From Verrucomicrobiota bacterium (GTDB lineage: Bacteria > Verrucomicrobiota > Verrucomicrobiia > Opitutales > Opitutaceae), in assembly GCA_023386835.1 (NCBI GenBank), contig JAEWIY010000107.1, positions 11,548-75,547 of the forward strand: 64,000 nucleotides of DNA, given 5' to 3'. Position numbers and translations under genes: made by a program. Positions 35,516 to 45,599 of the stretch are shown piece by piece. Position 1 is the stretch's first letter. Each line of letters starts with the position of its first letter. Below the pieces are notes generated by a model. It was not told where the DNA came from. It searched no databases and worked only from the letters and a program-made list of their open reading frames with translations.

Positions 35516-38500
35516 ATGATCCTTCCCACGATGCTCGCGCGTCTGCACGCGAGCCTGGCCCGCGGCCCGGGCCTCAACGCCCGTCCTCACCGCAGCCGCC
35601 AGCGCATCGATCTGTGCGAGCTGGAAGCCTTTCGCGGCACGGCGCCCGCGACCGCGCTCGCCACGATCATGGGGCCACCCGCCCGCCCGGTGGAGTTTCC
35701 CGCCCGGGTGCCGGCGTTCCGTCGTCCTGATTCTCCGGATACAGCATGGACGGAGGCGCAGCGGCTGGCGGCCGGGGCGGCCGAGCATCAGGCGCGGTTG
35801 CTGGGCAAGCTGCGCGATATCGCCACCGACGCGACGGACTACTTCAACGATCATGGCGAGGATGCGCTGTTTCTCGGCTTTCCGCTGCTCTCCCTGCCCG
35901 CGCAAGGAGAGCAGGCCGACGTGTTTCGGCAAAAGGCGTTGCTCGCGCCGGTCATGCTGCTGCCGGTGACGTTGCGGGTGCGGCTGGGGCCGCGGCCCGG
36001 CGTGACGCTGGAGCCGCGCGGCGACGGAGCGGATCTTGTTTTGGCAAACCCGGCGTTGCTCGCCTGGATCGAGCAGCAGACCGGGGTGGACACCGACGAG
36101 TTGTTTGCCGACGAGAGTGGCGAGGACCCGTGGCGCGAGATGCGGGAAGTGCTCGCACTCGTGGGACGCGCGACAGGTTTGGAGGAGCACCAGTGGACGT
36201 TCTCGCCAGAGACGGTATTGCAACCGGTGCCGAGGACCGACGCCCTGCCACCTGAACCGGCGCTCCTGCCGGGCGCGGTGTTGGGCCTGTTCCCACTGAC
36301 CAATCCGGGGTTGGTGCGCGACACGAAGTGGATGATCGAGCACGAGGCGGAGTTGCGGCTGCCGGCACGCTCATTCGTGACGCCGGAAGTGTTGCGGCCA
36401 CCTGCTCCCGCGGACGCCGCAGTGCCTGAACCGCCGCCGTCCGAACCGCCGCCGCAGCTCTCCGACCAGGGTGAGGTCAATCTGGTGGCCAAAGCGGATC
36501 CGTGTCAGGCCGCGGCTGTGGCCTGCGCGCGCAGCAGCTCCGCTTTGGTCATCCACGGCCCTCCCGGCACGGGCAAGAGCCAGACCATCACCAACATCAT
36601 TGGCGATCACCTCAGTCGCGGCGAACGCGTGCTCTTGGTGTGTGACAAACGCACCGCGCTCGATGTCGTCAAATACCGGTTGGATGGCATGGGTTTGGGC
36701 GGGCTTTGCGGCGTGATTCATGACCCGCAGTACGACCGGCGGAACCTGTACCTCGGGTTGCGGGAGCGGCTGGAAGCGTTGACAGAGCAGGAGCCGGTGG
36801 CTGATCCGTCGCGTTCACTGCAGCGATTGACCACTCGCGTGCAGGCGCTCGATGCCGAGCTGCGAAGTGCCTTCGAAAGCCTGCACCGGGCGGATGCGGA
36901 AGGGGCGTCGTTTCACGAGCAGGTCGGCCGCTGGCTGGAACTCACGAGCGACGGTGTGACCGAGTTGCCGGAAGCGGAGGAACTGAGCGCAGAGCTGCTC
37001 GCGAATCACCGGGCCGATGCAGAGGAGGTCCTCTTGCGGGCTGGCCGGTCGCGCTGGCACGAGAACCCGTATCGAGGCCGCGTCGGCATGACGCTTGGGC
37101 AGTGGCTCGCGTTGGCGCCGGGTACCGTGGAGCGTCAGCTGGAGGCGTCCACGAGACTGGCGGCGAAGGCCGACGATCTGCGGCGCCCCGAGATTCCGCC
37201 GTTGGACCCCGGCGCGCGCTTGGAACTGCAGGCGGAGCAGCGTCGTGCCATTGCGGATACCATGCGGAGGCTCGTGCGCGCCGGAGAACCGGACGTGGCC
37301 GCGGTGCTGGCGGCAGGTTTGACGCTGGATGAACAGACCGCGTTTGCCGCGCTCGAACAGCAGCCGTCGGGTGCCCTGGCGCCGCTGGACCAGGAGCTGG
37401 TCTTGCAGCTCGGGGGGTCCTGGCCGGCGCTGGCGGAGCTGAATGCGAGGCTGACCGCGCTGGACACGTGGAGCGAGTTCGGCTCGGGATTGCGCGGCTG
37501 GTTCGCCTTCGCGGAGAAGAAAGCCGCGGCGGAAGCGCTCGCGCCGCTCGGCCTGCCCCGGACCCCGGAGGCGGTGCAGCGCGCGCGGATGTTCTACCAA
37601 GGTCTGAAGGCGCGCTGGCTCTGGAGCGTGTGGTGGCACCGCAAGCTGGGGCGCGAGACGCACGACCTGCTGAAGGACGAGCGGCTGGTGCAGCTTCGGC
37701 AGTTGCTGGAGCTCGTGAACGAGCTGCGCGAACAACTCGCCGCGACAAAGTTACCGTCACTGCCATCGGCCGTCTGGGCAATGTGTGGGAAGCCGGTTGG
37801 GACTGCGGAGGTGTGGATCACCGCGCTCGTTGATACGGCCGAACAAGCCGAGGCGCTCCTGGCGTTGCGCGAACACCTGGATGGAATCGGTTTGTTCACG
37901 GCGGAGGCGCTCGCGTCGGAGGTGGCGAGTTGGTGCGGCGGTGGCTCGGCCCAAGGGAGCGTCAGCGCATGGCTGGACGCGGCGGGCACATTGGACGAAG
38001 TGATCCGCCTGACTGAACGGCTCGCAACAACGCCGGAGGGTGTCGCAACGTGCGCCCTCGCGGCGGCGCGGATCGGGATGAGCTGGCCCGAGGCACAGCG
38101 GGCCTTCGAACGTGGTGTACTGGCCGGCTCAATACGGCGGCGCCTGCGCCACGACCCGGTGCTGGCACAGGTGGACTCACAGCGCGTCGAGGCAGCGTTT
38201 AATGAGCTGGGAGAACGCCTGAACGAGCGGCAGGTGTTGGTTCGCTCGCAAATCCTGCATCTCTGGGATGGTCGGATGCGCGCGCGTCTCGTGGCGACGG
38301 GTGGGCAGCGGCTGACGCCGCTGGCGGCAGCGTTGCGCACGCGGTTGCTCGTACGAGGCAAACGGGCGCTGAAGTTGCGGCAGATGATTGCGGCGGGGGC
38401 AGAGATGCCCGGGGGCGATCCGCTGTTTGACGTGTGTCCGGTCTGGATGGCGAGTCCTGCCACGGTCGCCCAGATTTTCCCGCGTGAGCCGTTGTTCGAC

Positions 38501-39826
38501 GTGGTGGTTTTCGATGAGGCCAGCCAGTGCCGGCTCGAGGAAGCGCTGCCCGTTCTGCTTCGGGGGAAACGGGTCGTGGTGGCTGGTGATCCGCGGCAGC
38601 TGCCGCCTACCCGCTTCTTCGAACAGGGGTTCGCGGAGAGTGACGAAGGCTCTGCTGAGACCGCGGAGGAGGTGTTCGTGCAACAGCAGAGCGAGGCCGA
38701 GGACCTGTTGACGGCCGCGTTGAACCTGGATGTGCGACAGGCGTATCTGGATGTGCACTACCGGTCTCGTCACCAGGCGCTGATCGGCTACTCCAACGAG
38801 GCGTTTTATGGCGGGCGGCTGCAACCGTTGCCCGTTCACCCTGGATCGACGCCAGGGATGAAGCCGATCCAATTGGTGCGGGTTGATGGAACGTATGGCG
38901 AGAGAGGCAATCCGGCGGAGGCCAAGGAGGCCGCGAAGCTGGTGCGTGAGCTCCTGGCCCGGGCTGAGCCGCCGTCGATCGGCATCGCCTGTTTCAACCT
39001 CCCCCAGCGTGATCTGATTCTGGACGCGTTAGACGAGCTGGCGGACGCGGACCCTGCGTTCGCGGAGCAGTTGCGGCAGGCGCGCGAACGCCGCGGTCGG
39101 GACTCGTTTGAAGGGCTTTTTGTGAAGAACCTGGAGAACGTGCAGGGGGACGAGCGGGATCACATGATCATCAGCACAACCTTCGGTCCGGACAAGGGAG
39201 GCAAGTTCCGCCGCAACTTTGGCGCGCTCTCCCAACCTGGCGGCGAACGTCGGTTGAATGTGCTGGTGACGCGAGCGCGCGAACAGGTGCACGTGCTGAC
39301 GTCGATTCCCCGCGACGAATATTCGTCCGTGACGGCCGTGCCAACCGGAACCGGACGTCACCATCTGTATGGCTATTTGAACTACAGCGAGCGTGCCAGT
39401 CGTGCCTTGGAGGTGAGGCCGGACGAGCCGCGCCCTGAGGCGACCCGCTGCATCGTGCAGCCAACCGTTCAGGCGTCGGCGGCCGCACGATCGGTTGGTC
39501 GTGAGTTGTGGCAGAAGCACGGCGTCGGCTCGATCGTGCACTGGGGCAATGAGGGATTCATGATCGACGTGGCGTTGCACAGCCGCGGTGGTCTCACGGT
39601 CGGTGTGCTGATTGATTTCAACCGCTATCGCCGCACGCCGGATTCGATCGCCTGGGAGTTGTTTCGCACCGGTATCCTGCGAGGCCAAGGCTGGGAGTTG
39701 CAGCGGCTGTGGACCCCGCAGCTGTTCCGCGATCTGGGGACGCAGCTGGCGGCTATGTCGTCGCACCCGACTCTGCGTAGGGAGAAAGCCGCTACCGATC
39801 AGGCCGACGCGACTCCGAAGGCATAA
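35516..39826 (+). CDS. DUF4011/SF1 helicase with C-terminal Vsr-like domain (Hhe-like defence candidate)
   Basis: 1436 residues from ATG 35516. The N-terminal ~300 residues resemble DUF4011 (DALFLGFPLLSL, LAPVMLLPVTLRVRLG, DLVLANPALLAWIEQQTGVD). SF1 helicase motifs are split by a long helical insert: VIHGPPGTGKSQTITNII near residue 348, VVFDEASQCRLEEALP near 999, VVAGDPRQLPPTRFF, and LNVLVTRAREQVHVLTS near 1246. The tail from about residue 1322 matches MTES_1575/Vsr-like nucleases (GFMIDVALHS, then RGQGWELQRLWTPQLF), but the expected GIExDG reads GVLIDF, losing the acidic residue, so the nuclease may be dead. Proteins with this order are known as predicted phage-defence genes (Hhe). It stands alone between abgT and the atp operon. 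A general RNA/DNA helicase role is the alternative. Confidence 0.8.
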   Translation: MILPTMLARLHASLARGPGLNARPHRSRQRIDLCELEAFRGTAPATALATIMGPPARPVEFPARVPAFRRPDSPDTAWTEAQRLAAGAAEHQARLLGKLRDIATDATDYFNDHGEDALFLGFPLLSLPAQGEQADVFRQKALLAPVMLLPVTLRVRLGPRPGVTLEPRGDGADLVLANPALLAWIEQQTGVDTDELFADESGEDPWREMREVLALVGRATGLEEHQWTFSPETVLQPVPRTDALPPEPALLPGAVLGLFPLTNPGLVRDTKWMIEHEAELRLPARSFVTPEVLRPPAPADAAVPEPPPSEPPPQLSDQGEVNLVAKADPCQAAAVACARSSSALVIHGPPGTGKSQTITNIIGDHLSRGERVLLVCDKRTALDVVKYRLDGMGLGGLCGVIHDPQYDRRNLYLGLRERLEALTEQEPVADPSRSLQRLTTRVQALDAELRSAFESLHRADAEGASFHEQVGRWLELTSDGVTELPEAEELSAELLANHRADAEEVLLRAGRSRWHENPYRGRVGMTLGQWLALAPGTVERQLEASTRLAAKADDLRRPEIPPLDPGARLELQAEQRRAIADTMRRLVRAGEPDVAAVLAAGLTLDEQTAFAALEQQPSGALAPLDQELVLQLGGSWPALAELNARLTALDTWSEFGSGLRGWFAFAEKKAAAEALAPLGLPRTPEAVQRARMFYQGLKARWLWSVWWHRKLGRETHDLLKDERLVQLRQLLELVNELREQLAATKLPSLPSAVWAMCGKPVGTAEVWITALVDTAEQAEALLALREHLDGIGLFTAEALASEVASWCGGGSAQGSVSAWLDAAGTLDEVIRLTERLATTPEGVATCALAAARIGMSWPEAQRAFERGVLAGSIRRRLRHDPVLAQVDSQRVEAAFNELGERLNERQVLVRSQILHLWDGRMRARLVATGGQRLTPLAAALRTRLLVRGKRALKLRQMIAAGAEMPGGDPLFDVCPVWMASPATVAQIFPREPLFDVVVFDEASQCRLEEALPVLLRGKRVVVAGDPRQLPPTRFFEQGFAESDEGSAETAEEVFVQQQSEAEDLLTAALNLDVRQAYLDVHYRSRHQALIGYSNEAFYGGRLQPLPVHPGSTPGMKPIQLVRVDGTYGERGNPAEAKEAAKLVRELLARAEPPSIGIACFNLPQRDLILDALDELADADPAFAEQLRQARERRGRDSFEGLFVKNLENVQGDERDHMIISTTFGPDKGGKFRRNFGALSQPGGERRLNVLVTRAREQVHVLTSIPRDEYSSVTAVPTGTGRHHLYGYLNYSERASRALEVRPDEPRPEATRCIVQPTVQASAAARSVGRELWQKHGVGSIVHWGNEGFMIDVALHSRGGLTVGVLIDFNRYRRTPDSIAWELFRTGILRGQGWELQRLWTPQLFRDLGTQLAAMSSHPTLRREKAATDQADATPKA

Positions 39827-39855
39827 AAAAGGCCCACCTTCGGGTGGGCCTTCGG
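39826..39855 (-). terminator. Rho-independent terminator of the atp operon
   Basis: AAGGCCCACC (39829-39838) pairs perfectly with GGTGGGCCTT (39843-39852) around a four-base loop. On the minus strand the hairpin is followed by TTTTTT, so it ends the atpB-to-atpC transcript. It also touches the last codon of the convergent helicase gene. Confidence 0.92.
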
Positions 39856-39878
39856 GAAGAGGAGGCGGAGTTTGCCTC

Positions 39879-40289
39879 TTAACGCCGGGTGCGGCGTTTG
39901 ACGCCGAGCTGCGCCACGGAGAAGCGGACAATGCCTTCGAGGCGCTCCACTTCGGCCGGGTCGAGGTCCTTCGCACCACGCAGGGCTTCCTGCGCGCGCT
40001 GGATCGCGGTCTCCACTGCGCTCTCGTCGATCTTGGCCTCCTCGATGGCGTTTTCCGCCAGGATCGAGACCTTGTCACCGATGATTTCGGCGAAGCCGTC
40101 GCCGACGATGAGCGTATCCGTGCGACCATTCTTGGTCACGCGCAGCTCGCCGTCCACGACCTGGGTCAGCAGCGGGATGTGCCCGGGCAGGATCCCGATC
40201 TCACCGGTGACGGTCGGGATGACGACCGTCTCGATGGTGTCGGAGTACACCCGGGCCTCGGGCGTGACGATTTCGAGCGTGAGAGGCAT
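39879..40289 (-). CDS. atpC: ATP synthase epsilon subunit
   Basis: 136 residues. The N-terminal beta-sandwich is clear (LEIVTPEARVYSDTIETVVI, GEIGILPGHIPLLTQV), followed by a C-terminal helical hairpin (ESAVETAIQRAQEALRGAKD). Epsilon sits on the gamma stalk and can inhibit ATP hydrolysis. It is the last gene of the operon, 4 bases after atpD, with the terminator directly behind it. Confidence 0.96.
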   Translation of the reverse strand: MPLTLEIVTPEARVYSDTIETVVIPTVTGEIGILPGHIPLLTQVVDGELRVTKNGRTDTLIVGDGFAEIIGDKVSILAENAIEEAKIDESAVETAIQRAQEALRGAKDLDPAEVERLEGIVRFSVAQLGVKRRTRR

Positions 40290-40293
40290 CGGG

Positions 40294-41712
40294 TTATTTC
40301 TTGCCCGCGGCGGCGAGCACCTCGTCGATGCCGCCCTTCATGTAGAAGTCACCCTCGGCCACGTGGTCGAGCTCACCGTTCAGGATCATCTTGAAGCCGC
40401 GCACGGTTTCCTTGACCGACACGTACTTGCCCGGTGAGCCGGTGAAGACTTCGGCGACGTGGAACGGCTGTGAGAGGAAGCGCTGGATCTTGCGGGCGCG
40501 ATAGACCGTCTGCTTGTCCTCGGGCGAGAGTTCGTCGAGACCGAGAATCGCGATGATGTCCTGCAGGTCCTTGTAACGCTGCAGCACGCGCTGCACTTCA
40601 CGAGCGACCTGGTAGTGTTCGTCACCCACGACGGACGGCTCGAGCGCCTTTGACACCGAGGCGAGCGGGTCCACGGCTGGGTAGATGCCGAGCTCCGCGA
40701 TCGAACGCTCGAGCACGATGGTGGAGTCGAGGTGGGCGAAGGTGTTCGCCGGGGCGGGATCGGTCAGGTCGTCCGCGGGCACGTACACCGCCTGGAAGGA
40801 GGTGATGGAGCCCTTCTTCGTCGAGGTGATGCGTTCCTGCAGGGCGCCCATCTCATTGGCGAGGGTCGGCTGATAACCGACGGCGGACGGCGAGCGTCCC
40901 AGCAGCGCGGATACCTCCGAACCGGCCTGGGAGAAACGGAAGATGTTGTCGACGAAGAGCAGCACGTCCTGGTTCTTCTCGTCGCGGAAGTATTCCGTCA
41001 TCGCGAGGGCCGAGAGGGCGACGCGCATACGGGCGCCTGGCGGCTCGTTCATCTGGCCGTACACGAGCGCGACCTTGGACTTGCTGAGGTCCTTCTGGTC
41101 GATGACGCCGGCTTCCGACATTTCGTGGTAAAGGTCGTTGCCCTCACGGGAGCGCTCACCCACGCCGGCGAACACGGAATAACCACCGTGTGCCTTGGCG
41201 ATGTTGTTGATCAGCTCCATGATCACGACAGTCTTGCCGACACCGGCACCACCGAACGCACCGACCTTGCCGCCCTTGGTGAAGGGCGCGATGAGGTCGA
41301 TGACCTTGATGCCCGTCTCGAGGATCTGCGCCTTGGTGTCCTGGTCGACCAGGGCGGGCGCCGCACGGTGAATCGGGTACTTCTTCTCGTGGGGAACCGG
41401 GCCGCGGCCGTCCACCGGGGCGCCGGTGACGTCGAAGATGCGACCGAGCACGCCTTCACCGACGGGCACGGAAATGGGGGCGCCGGTATCCGCAACGGTC
41501 ATACCGCGCTTCAGGCCCTCGGAGGAGGACATGGCGATGGCACGGGCGACGCCGCTGCCGAGGTGCTGCTGGATCTCGAGAGTGAGCAGTTCGCGCTTGC
41601 CGGAGACATCGAACTCCACCGTCAGCGCCTGATAGATCGGCGGGATGGCCGACTCGGCGAACTGGACGTCGACGACGGGGCCGATGACTTGGACAATCTT
41701 GCCAGTATTCAT
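40294..41712 (-). CDS. atpD: ATP synthase beta subunit
   Basis: 472 residues, normal length. The catalytic P-loop is GGAGVGKTVVIMELI, the catalytic Glu lies in VGERSREGNDLY, and the DELSEED-equivalent region is LDELSPEDKQTVYRARKI, here with Pro-Glu-Asp. The alternation with alpha in the F1 head makes ATP. It lies 29 bases after atpG and 4 bases before atpC. The pre-start leader is pyrimidine-rich (CCTCCTTTCGAA), with no Shine-Dalgarno on the coding strand. Confidence 0.98.
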   Translation of the reverse strand: MNTGKIVQVIGPVVDVQFAESAIPPIYQALTVEFDVSGKRELLTLEIQQHLGSGVARAIAMSSSEGLKRGMTVADTGAPISVPVGEGVLGRIFDVTGAPVDGRGPVPHEKKYPIHRAAPALVDQDTKAQILETGIKVIDLIAPFTKGGKVGAFGGAGVGKTVVIMELINNIAKAHGGYSVFAGVGERSREGNDLYHEMSEAGVIDQKDLSKSKVALVYGQMNEPPGARMRVALSALAMTEYFRDEKNQDVLLFVDNIFRFSQAGSEVSALLGRSPSAVGYQPTLANEMGALQERITSTKKGSITSFQAVYVPADDLTDPAPANTFAHLDSTIVLERSIAELGIYPAVDPLASVSKALEPSVVGDEHYQVAREVQRVLQRYKDLQDIIAILGLDELSPEDKQTVYRARKIQRFLSQPFHVAEVFTGSPGKYVSVKETVRGFKMILNGELDHVAEGDFYMKGGIDEVLAAAGKK

Positions 41713-41741
41713 TTCGAAAGGAGGAAGTGGGGACGGAGGCG

Positions 41742-42620
41742 TTAGGCCGCGGCGAACTGGGCGGCGGCGATTTCGAGAATTTCCTGCGTGATGGCGGCTT
41801 GGCGCGCCTTGTTGTACTCGAGCGTGAGGTCGCCGAGGAGTTTGGTCGCATTATCCTTGGCCGTCTTCATGGCGACCATGCGGGCGCTGTGTTCCGACGC
41901 CTTGGCACTCAGCGCGAGCTGGTAGAGGTGGCGGTTGATGTAGAACGGCAGGAGCGCCTCCAGCACCGCCTGGGCGCTGGGTTCGAAGAGCATCGTGCGT
42001 GTATCCGCGGCGGGACGACTAGCGCCGCCGGCGGCTGACTGCACCTGTTCGACGAACTGACGCAGGTTGTCCAGCGGCAGAACCGGACGCAGGGTCGGTT
42101 CCTGTACGAGCGTGTTCCGGAAGCGCGGATAGATCACCTCGATCGTATCGATCGTACCCTCGAGGAAGAGCTTGATCATGTACTCGCCGATGACCTTGAC
42201 CTCGCTGAAGGAGACGCGGTCGGTGACGGCAAAGTCTGCGAGCACGTCACGCTTGGTGCGGGCGAGGAACTGCGCGCCCTTGCGGCCGACGACGACAAAC
42301 TTGGCGGGGGTCTGGATGTCGGTGACCAGCTTGAACAGGTTGGAGTTCAGGGGACCGGCCAGACCCTTGTCGGTCGTGATGAGAAGGATGCCGCGGGTGC
42401 GGACCTCGCGCTGCTGCAGGAACGGATGGTAGGACGCATCCACGCGCGGGGCGAGGGCGCCAAGCATGTCGGCCATCAGCTGAGCGTAGGGACGGCCGGC
42501 GAGCGCGGAGGCTTGCGCCTTCTTCATCTTCGACGCCGCCACGAGCTCCATCGCCTTCGTGATCTGGCGCGTGTTCTTTACGGACTTGATTCGCCGTCGA
42601 ATGTCGCGGGTGGATGCCAT
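41742..42620 (-). CDS. atpG: ATP synthase gamma subunit
   Basis: 292 residues. Both ends show the coiled-coil rotor helices: MASTRDIRRRIKSVKNTRQI and KAMELVAASKMKKAQ at the N-terminus, and NATKLLGDLTLEYNKARQAA with ITQEILEIAAA at the C-terminus. Gamma rotates inside the alpha3beta3 head. A 94-base gap with a strong hairpin separates it from atpA upstream. Confidence 0.97.
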   Translation of the reverse strand: MASTRDIRRRIKSVKNTRQITKAMELVAASKMKKAQASALAGRPYAQLMADMLGALAPRVDASYHPFLQQREVRTRGILLITTDKGLAGPLNSNLFKLVTDIQTPAKFVVVGRKGAQFLARTKRDVLADFAVTDRVSFSEVKVIGEYMIKLFLEGTIDTIEVIYPRFRNTLVQEPTLRPVLPLDNLRQFVEQVQSAAGGASRPAADTRTMLFEPSAQAVLEALLPFYINRHLYQLALSAKASEHSARMVAMKTAKDNATKLLGDLTLEYNKARQAAITQEILEIAAAQFAAA

Positions 42621-42648
42621 CGAAGTCTAGTTTTGGGCCGCGAGGGTA

Positions 42649-42683
42649 CGCAGGAGCGTTAAGGAAGTGGATTGGCTCCTGCG
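42649..42683 (-). other. RNA hairpin between atpA and atpG
   Basis: CGCAGGAGC (42649-42657) pairs perfectly with GCTCCTGCG (42675-42683) across a 17-base loop in the atpA-atpG gap. There is no T-tract, so termination is unlikely. A role in mRNA processing or stability is possible. Confidence 0.6.
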
Positions 42684-42714
42684 CATCAAAAACCTCTGGG
42701 CGGCGACTGCAGTC

Positions 42715-44241
<1,527 letters not shown>

Positions 44242-44290
44242 GAGCGCTTCGCGCTGGGTTGGATGTTAAAAGGGAAAGTTAAGCGGGGTG

Positions 44291-44686
44291 TCAGACCGTG
44301 CCGGCGAGGGCGTCGAGCTGGCCGGCGACCGAAGACTCGTAGATATCGTCAGCCACCCGGACGCGGAGTCCGGCGATGAGATTCTGATTGGGCTCGGCCA
44401 CTGCCGTGATCGGGCGGCCGTAGCGTTGGGACATCGCGGTGGCGATGGAGCGAAGGATGTCGTCGCTCACCGGACCGGCGTGTTCCACCACGGCGCGAGA
44501 CTTGGCCAACTCGTTGGCGATGCCTCGGTAATAGGCACGCAGGACGAGCAGCGGATGCGCCGGCCGGTGCTTTTCCACGTACTCCAGCACGCCAGCGACC
44601 CGCTCGGGCGAAACCACGCCGTCGACGAGGCTGAGCTGGACGAGTTGCCGGGCGAATTGCTGGGCCTGCTTGGTCTGGCTGGGCAT
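44291..44686 (-). CDS. atpH: ATP synthase delta subunit (short form)
   Basis: 131 residues, against about 175-180 in most bacteria. The C-terminal beta-strand region that contacts the b subunit is kept (GRPITAVAEPNQNLIAGLRV, VRVADDIYESSVAGQLDALA). The N-terminal helical bundle is reduced to about ARQLVQLSLVDGVVSPERVA and LEYVEKHRPAHPLLVLRAYY. There is no space upstream for more: atpF stops 18 bases before this ATG. Position between atpF and atpA and the C-terminal motif make the identity safe. Confidence 0.9.
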   Translation of the reverse strand: MPSQTKQAQQFARQLVQLSLVDGVVSPERVAGVLEYVEKHRPAHPLLVLRAYYRGIANELAKSRAVVEHAGPVSDDILRSIATAMSQRYGRPITAVAEPNQNLIAGLRVRVADDIYESSVAGQLDALAGTV

Positions 44687-44704
44687 GGGAGACGGGCGGG
44701 GCGC

Positions 44705-45250
44705 TTAGACGCTGCTCAGTTCGCGGGCGGCGGCGTCGGTGTAACGCGCGCGCTCATCGGACGAGAGCTCCTTGCTGAGGACCTTCTGCGTCGTGGCGAC
44801 AACCAGGCGGGCGATCTCAGTGCGGGCTTCGGCGAGCATCTTGCGGTGCTCGAGTTCGATGGCCTGCTGACCCTTGGCGATCATCTCGGCGGCTTTGTCC
44901 GTCGCTTCCTTTGTCTGGCGATCGAGGAAGGTTTTGGCGGACTGGCGGGCCTCGTCGATGATCCGGGTCGCTTCACCCTGGGCCTGTTTGATGATGGCGG
45001 CACTTTCGGCCTGCGCGGCCGCCAGTTTGGCCTTCATTTCTTCCGCGTGATGCAGCCCTTGCTGGATCTGGCGGTTGCGCTCATCCACGGTCGCCAAGAC
45101 CGGTTTGAAGAAGAAGCGGTAAAGGACGAAGGCGAGGACGGCGAAGCTGATGACCTGCATGAGCAGGTACTTGCCTTCGATTCCGAACTGGGACTGCAGC
45201 GCGTGCAGTTTGTCGGAGCCTTCAGCCGCGGCCAGGAGCAGGTTCATCAT
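44705..45250 (-). CDS. atpF: ATP synthase subunit b
   Basis: 181 residues. An extra N-terminal stretch (AAAEGSDKLHALQSQFGIEG) precedes the membrane helix LMQVISFAVLAFVLYRFFFK, followed by a long charged helix (ATVDERNRQIQQGLHHAEEM) that forms the peripheral stalk. Only one b gene is present, so the stalk should be a homodimer. It starts after a 65-base gap containing a perfect hairpin downstream of atpE. Confidence 0.95.
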   Translation of the reverse strand: MMNLLLAAAEGSDKLHALQSQFGIEGKYLLMQVISFAVLAFVLYRFFFKPVLATVDERNRQIQQGLHHAEEMKAKLAAAQAESAAIIKQAQGEATRIIDEARQSAKTFLDRQTKEATDKAAEMIAKGQQAIELEHRKMLAEARTEIARLVVATTQKVLSKELSSDERARYTDAAARELSSV

Positions 45251-45274
45251 GGGTCGGTGAAAGAGGAAAACGGG

Positions 45275-45301
45275 CGGTGCGCTTCGAGGGGAAGCGCACC
45301 G
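45275..45301 (-). other. Perfect RNA hairpin downstream of atpE
   Basis: CGGTGCGCTTC (45275-45285) pairs perfectly with GAAGCGCACCG (45291-45301) around a five-base loop, in the gap between atpE and atpF. With no T-tract it is more likely to stall 3'-exonucleases than to terminate. This would raise the amount of c-subunit mRNA over its neighbours, as the ring needs many copies of c per complex. Confidence 0.75.
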
Positions 45302-45315
45302 GGATCGGAATCAGC

Positions 45316-45531
45316 TTAAGCGAGGAAGATCACGTAGAACGCGACGGCTTCGGCGAGCGCCATGCCCAGAATGGACTGGACGAGGATCTTGCCGGACGCG
45401 CCGGGATTACGGCCGACCGCTTCGACGGCCTTCGTGCCGATCAGGCCTACGCCGATGGCGGCGGCGCCGGCGCCAATGGCGATATGCAGGTTGCCGGCGA
45501 CGCCGGTCGCTTGAGCGATGATGTCAGTCAT
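45316..45531 (-). CDS. atpE: ATP synthase subunit c (proton-binding ring subunit)
   Basis: 71 residues from ATG 45531 (MTDIIAQATGVAGNLHIAIG). Two membrane helices flank the polar loop GRNPGAS, and the ion-carrying carboxylate is E61 in GMALAEAVAFY. The sodium-binding set seen in sodium-type rings (Gln in helix 1, Ser after the Glu) is missing: those positions are V28 and A62, so protons are the likely coupling ion. Hairpins lie on both sides of the gene. Confidence 0.96.
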   Translation of the reverse strand: MTDIIAQATGVAGNLHIAIGAGAAAIGVGLIGTKAVEAVGRNPGASGKILVQSILGMALAEAVAFYVIFLA

Positions 45532-45556
45532 GGTGGTGGATACGTTGGTTGGAGTC

Positions 45557-45592
45557 TCCGCCGTGCGCACGCTTTGGCACGCTCCCGGCGGA
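45557..45592 (-). other. RNA hairpin between atpB and atpE
   Basis: TCCGCCG (45557-45563) pairs with CGGCGGA (45586-45592), with a possible inner TGC/GCA pair. It lies in the atpB-atpE gap, just upstream of the atpE start. It may mark a processing site or affect atpE translation. Confidence 0.5.
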
Positions 45593-45599
45593 AAAGGGT

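Noticed and set aside
33946..35577. 543-codon minus-strand frame
   Set aside because: Antisense to abgT, composed of His/Arg/Gln-rich low-information sequence.
45316..45531. Sodium-coupled c-ring
   Set aside because: The helix-1 Gln and the Ser after the key Glu are absent (V28 and A62), so proton coupling is more likely.
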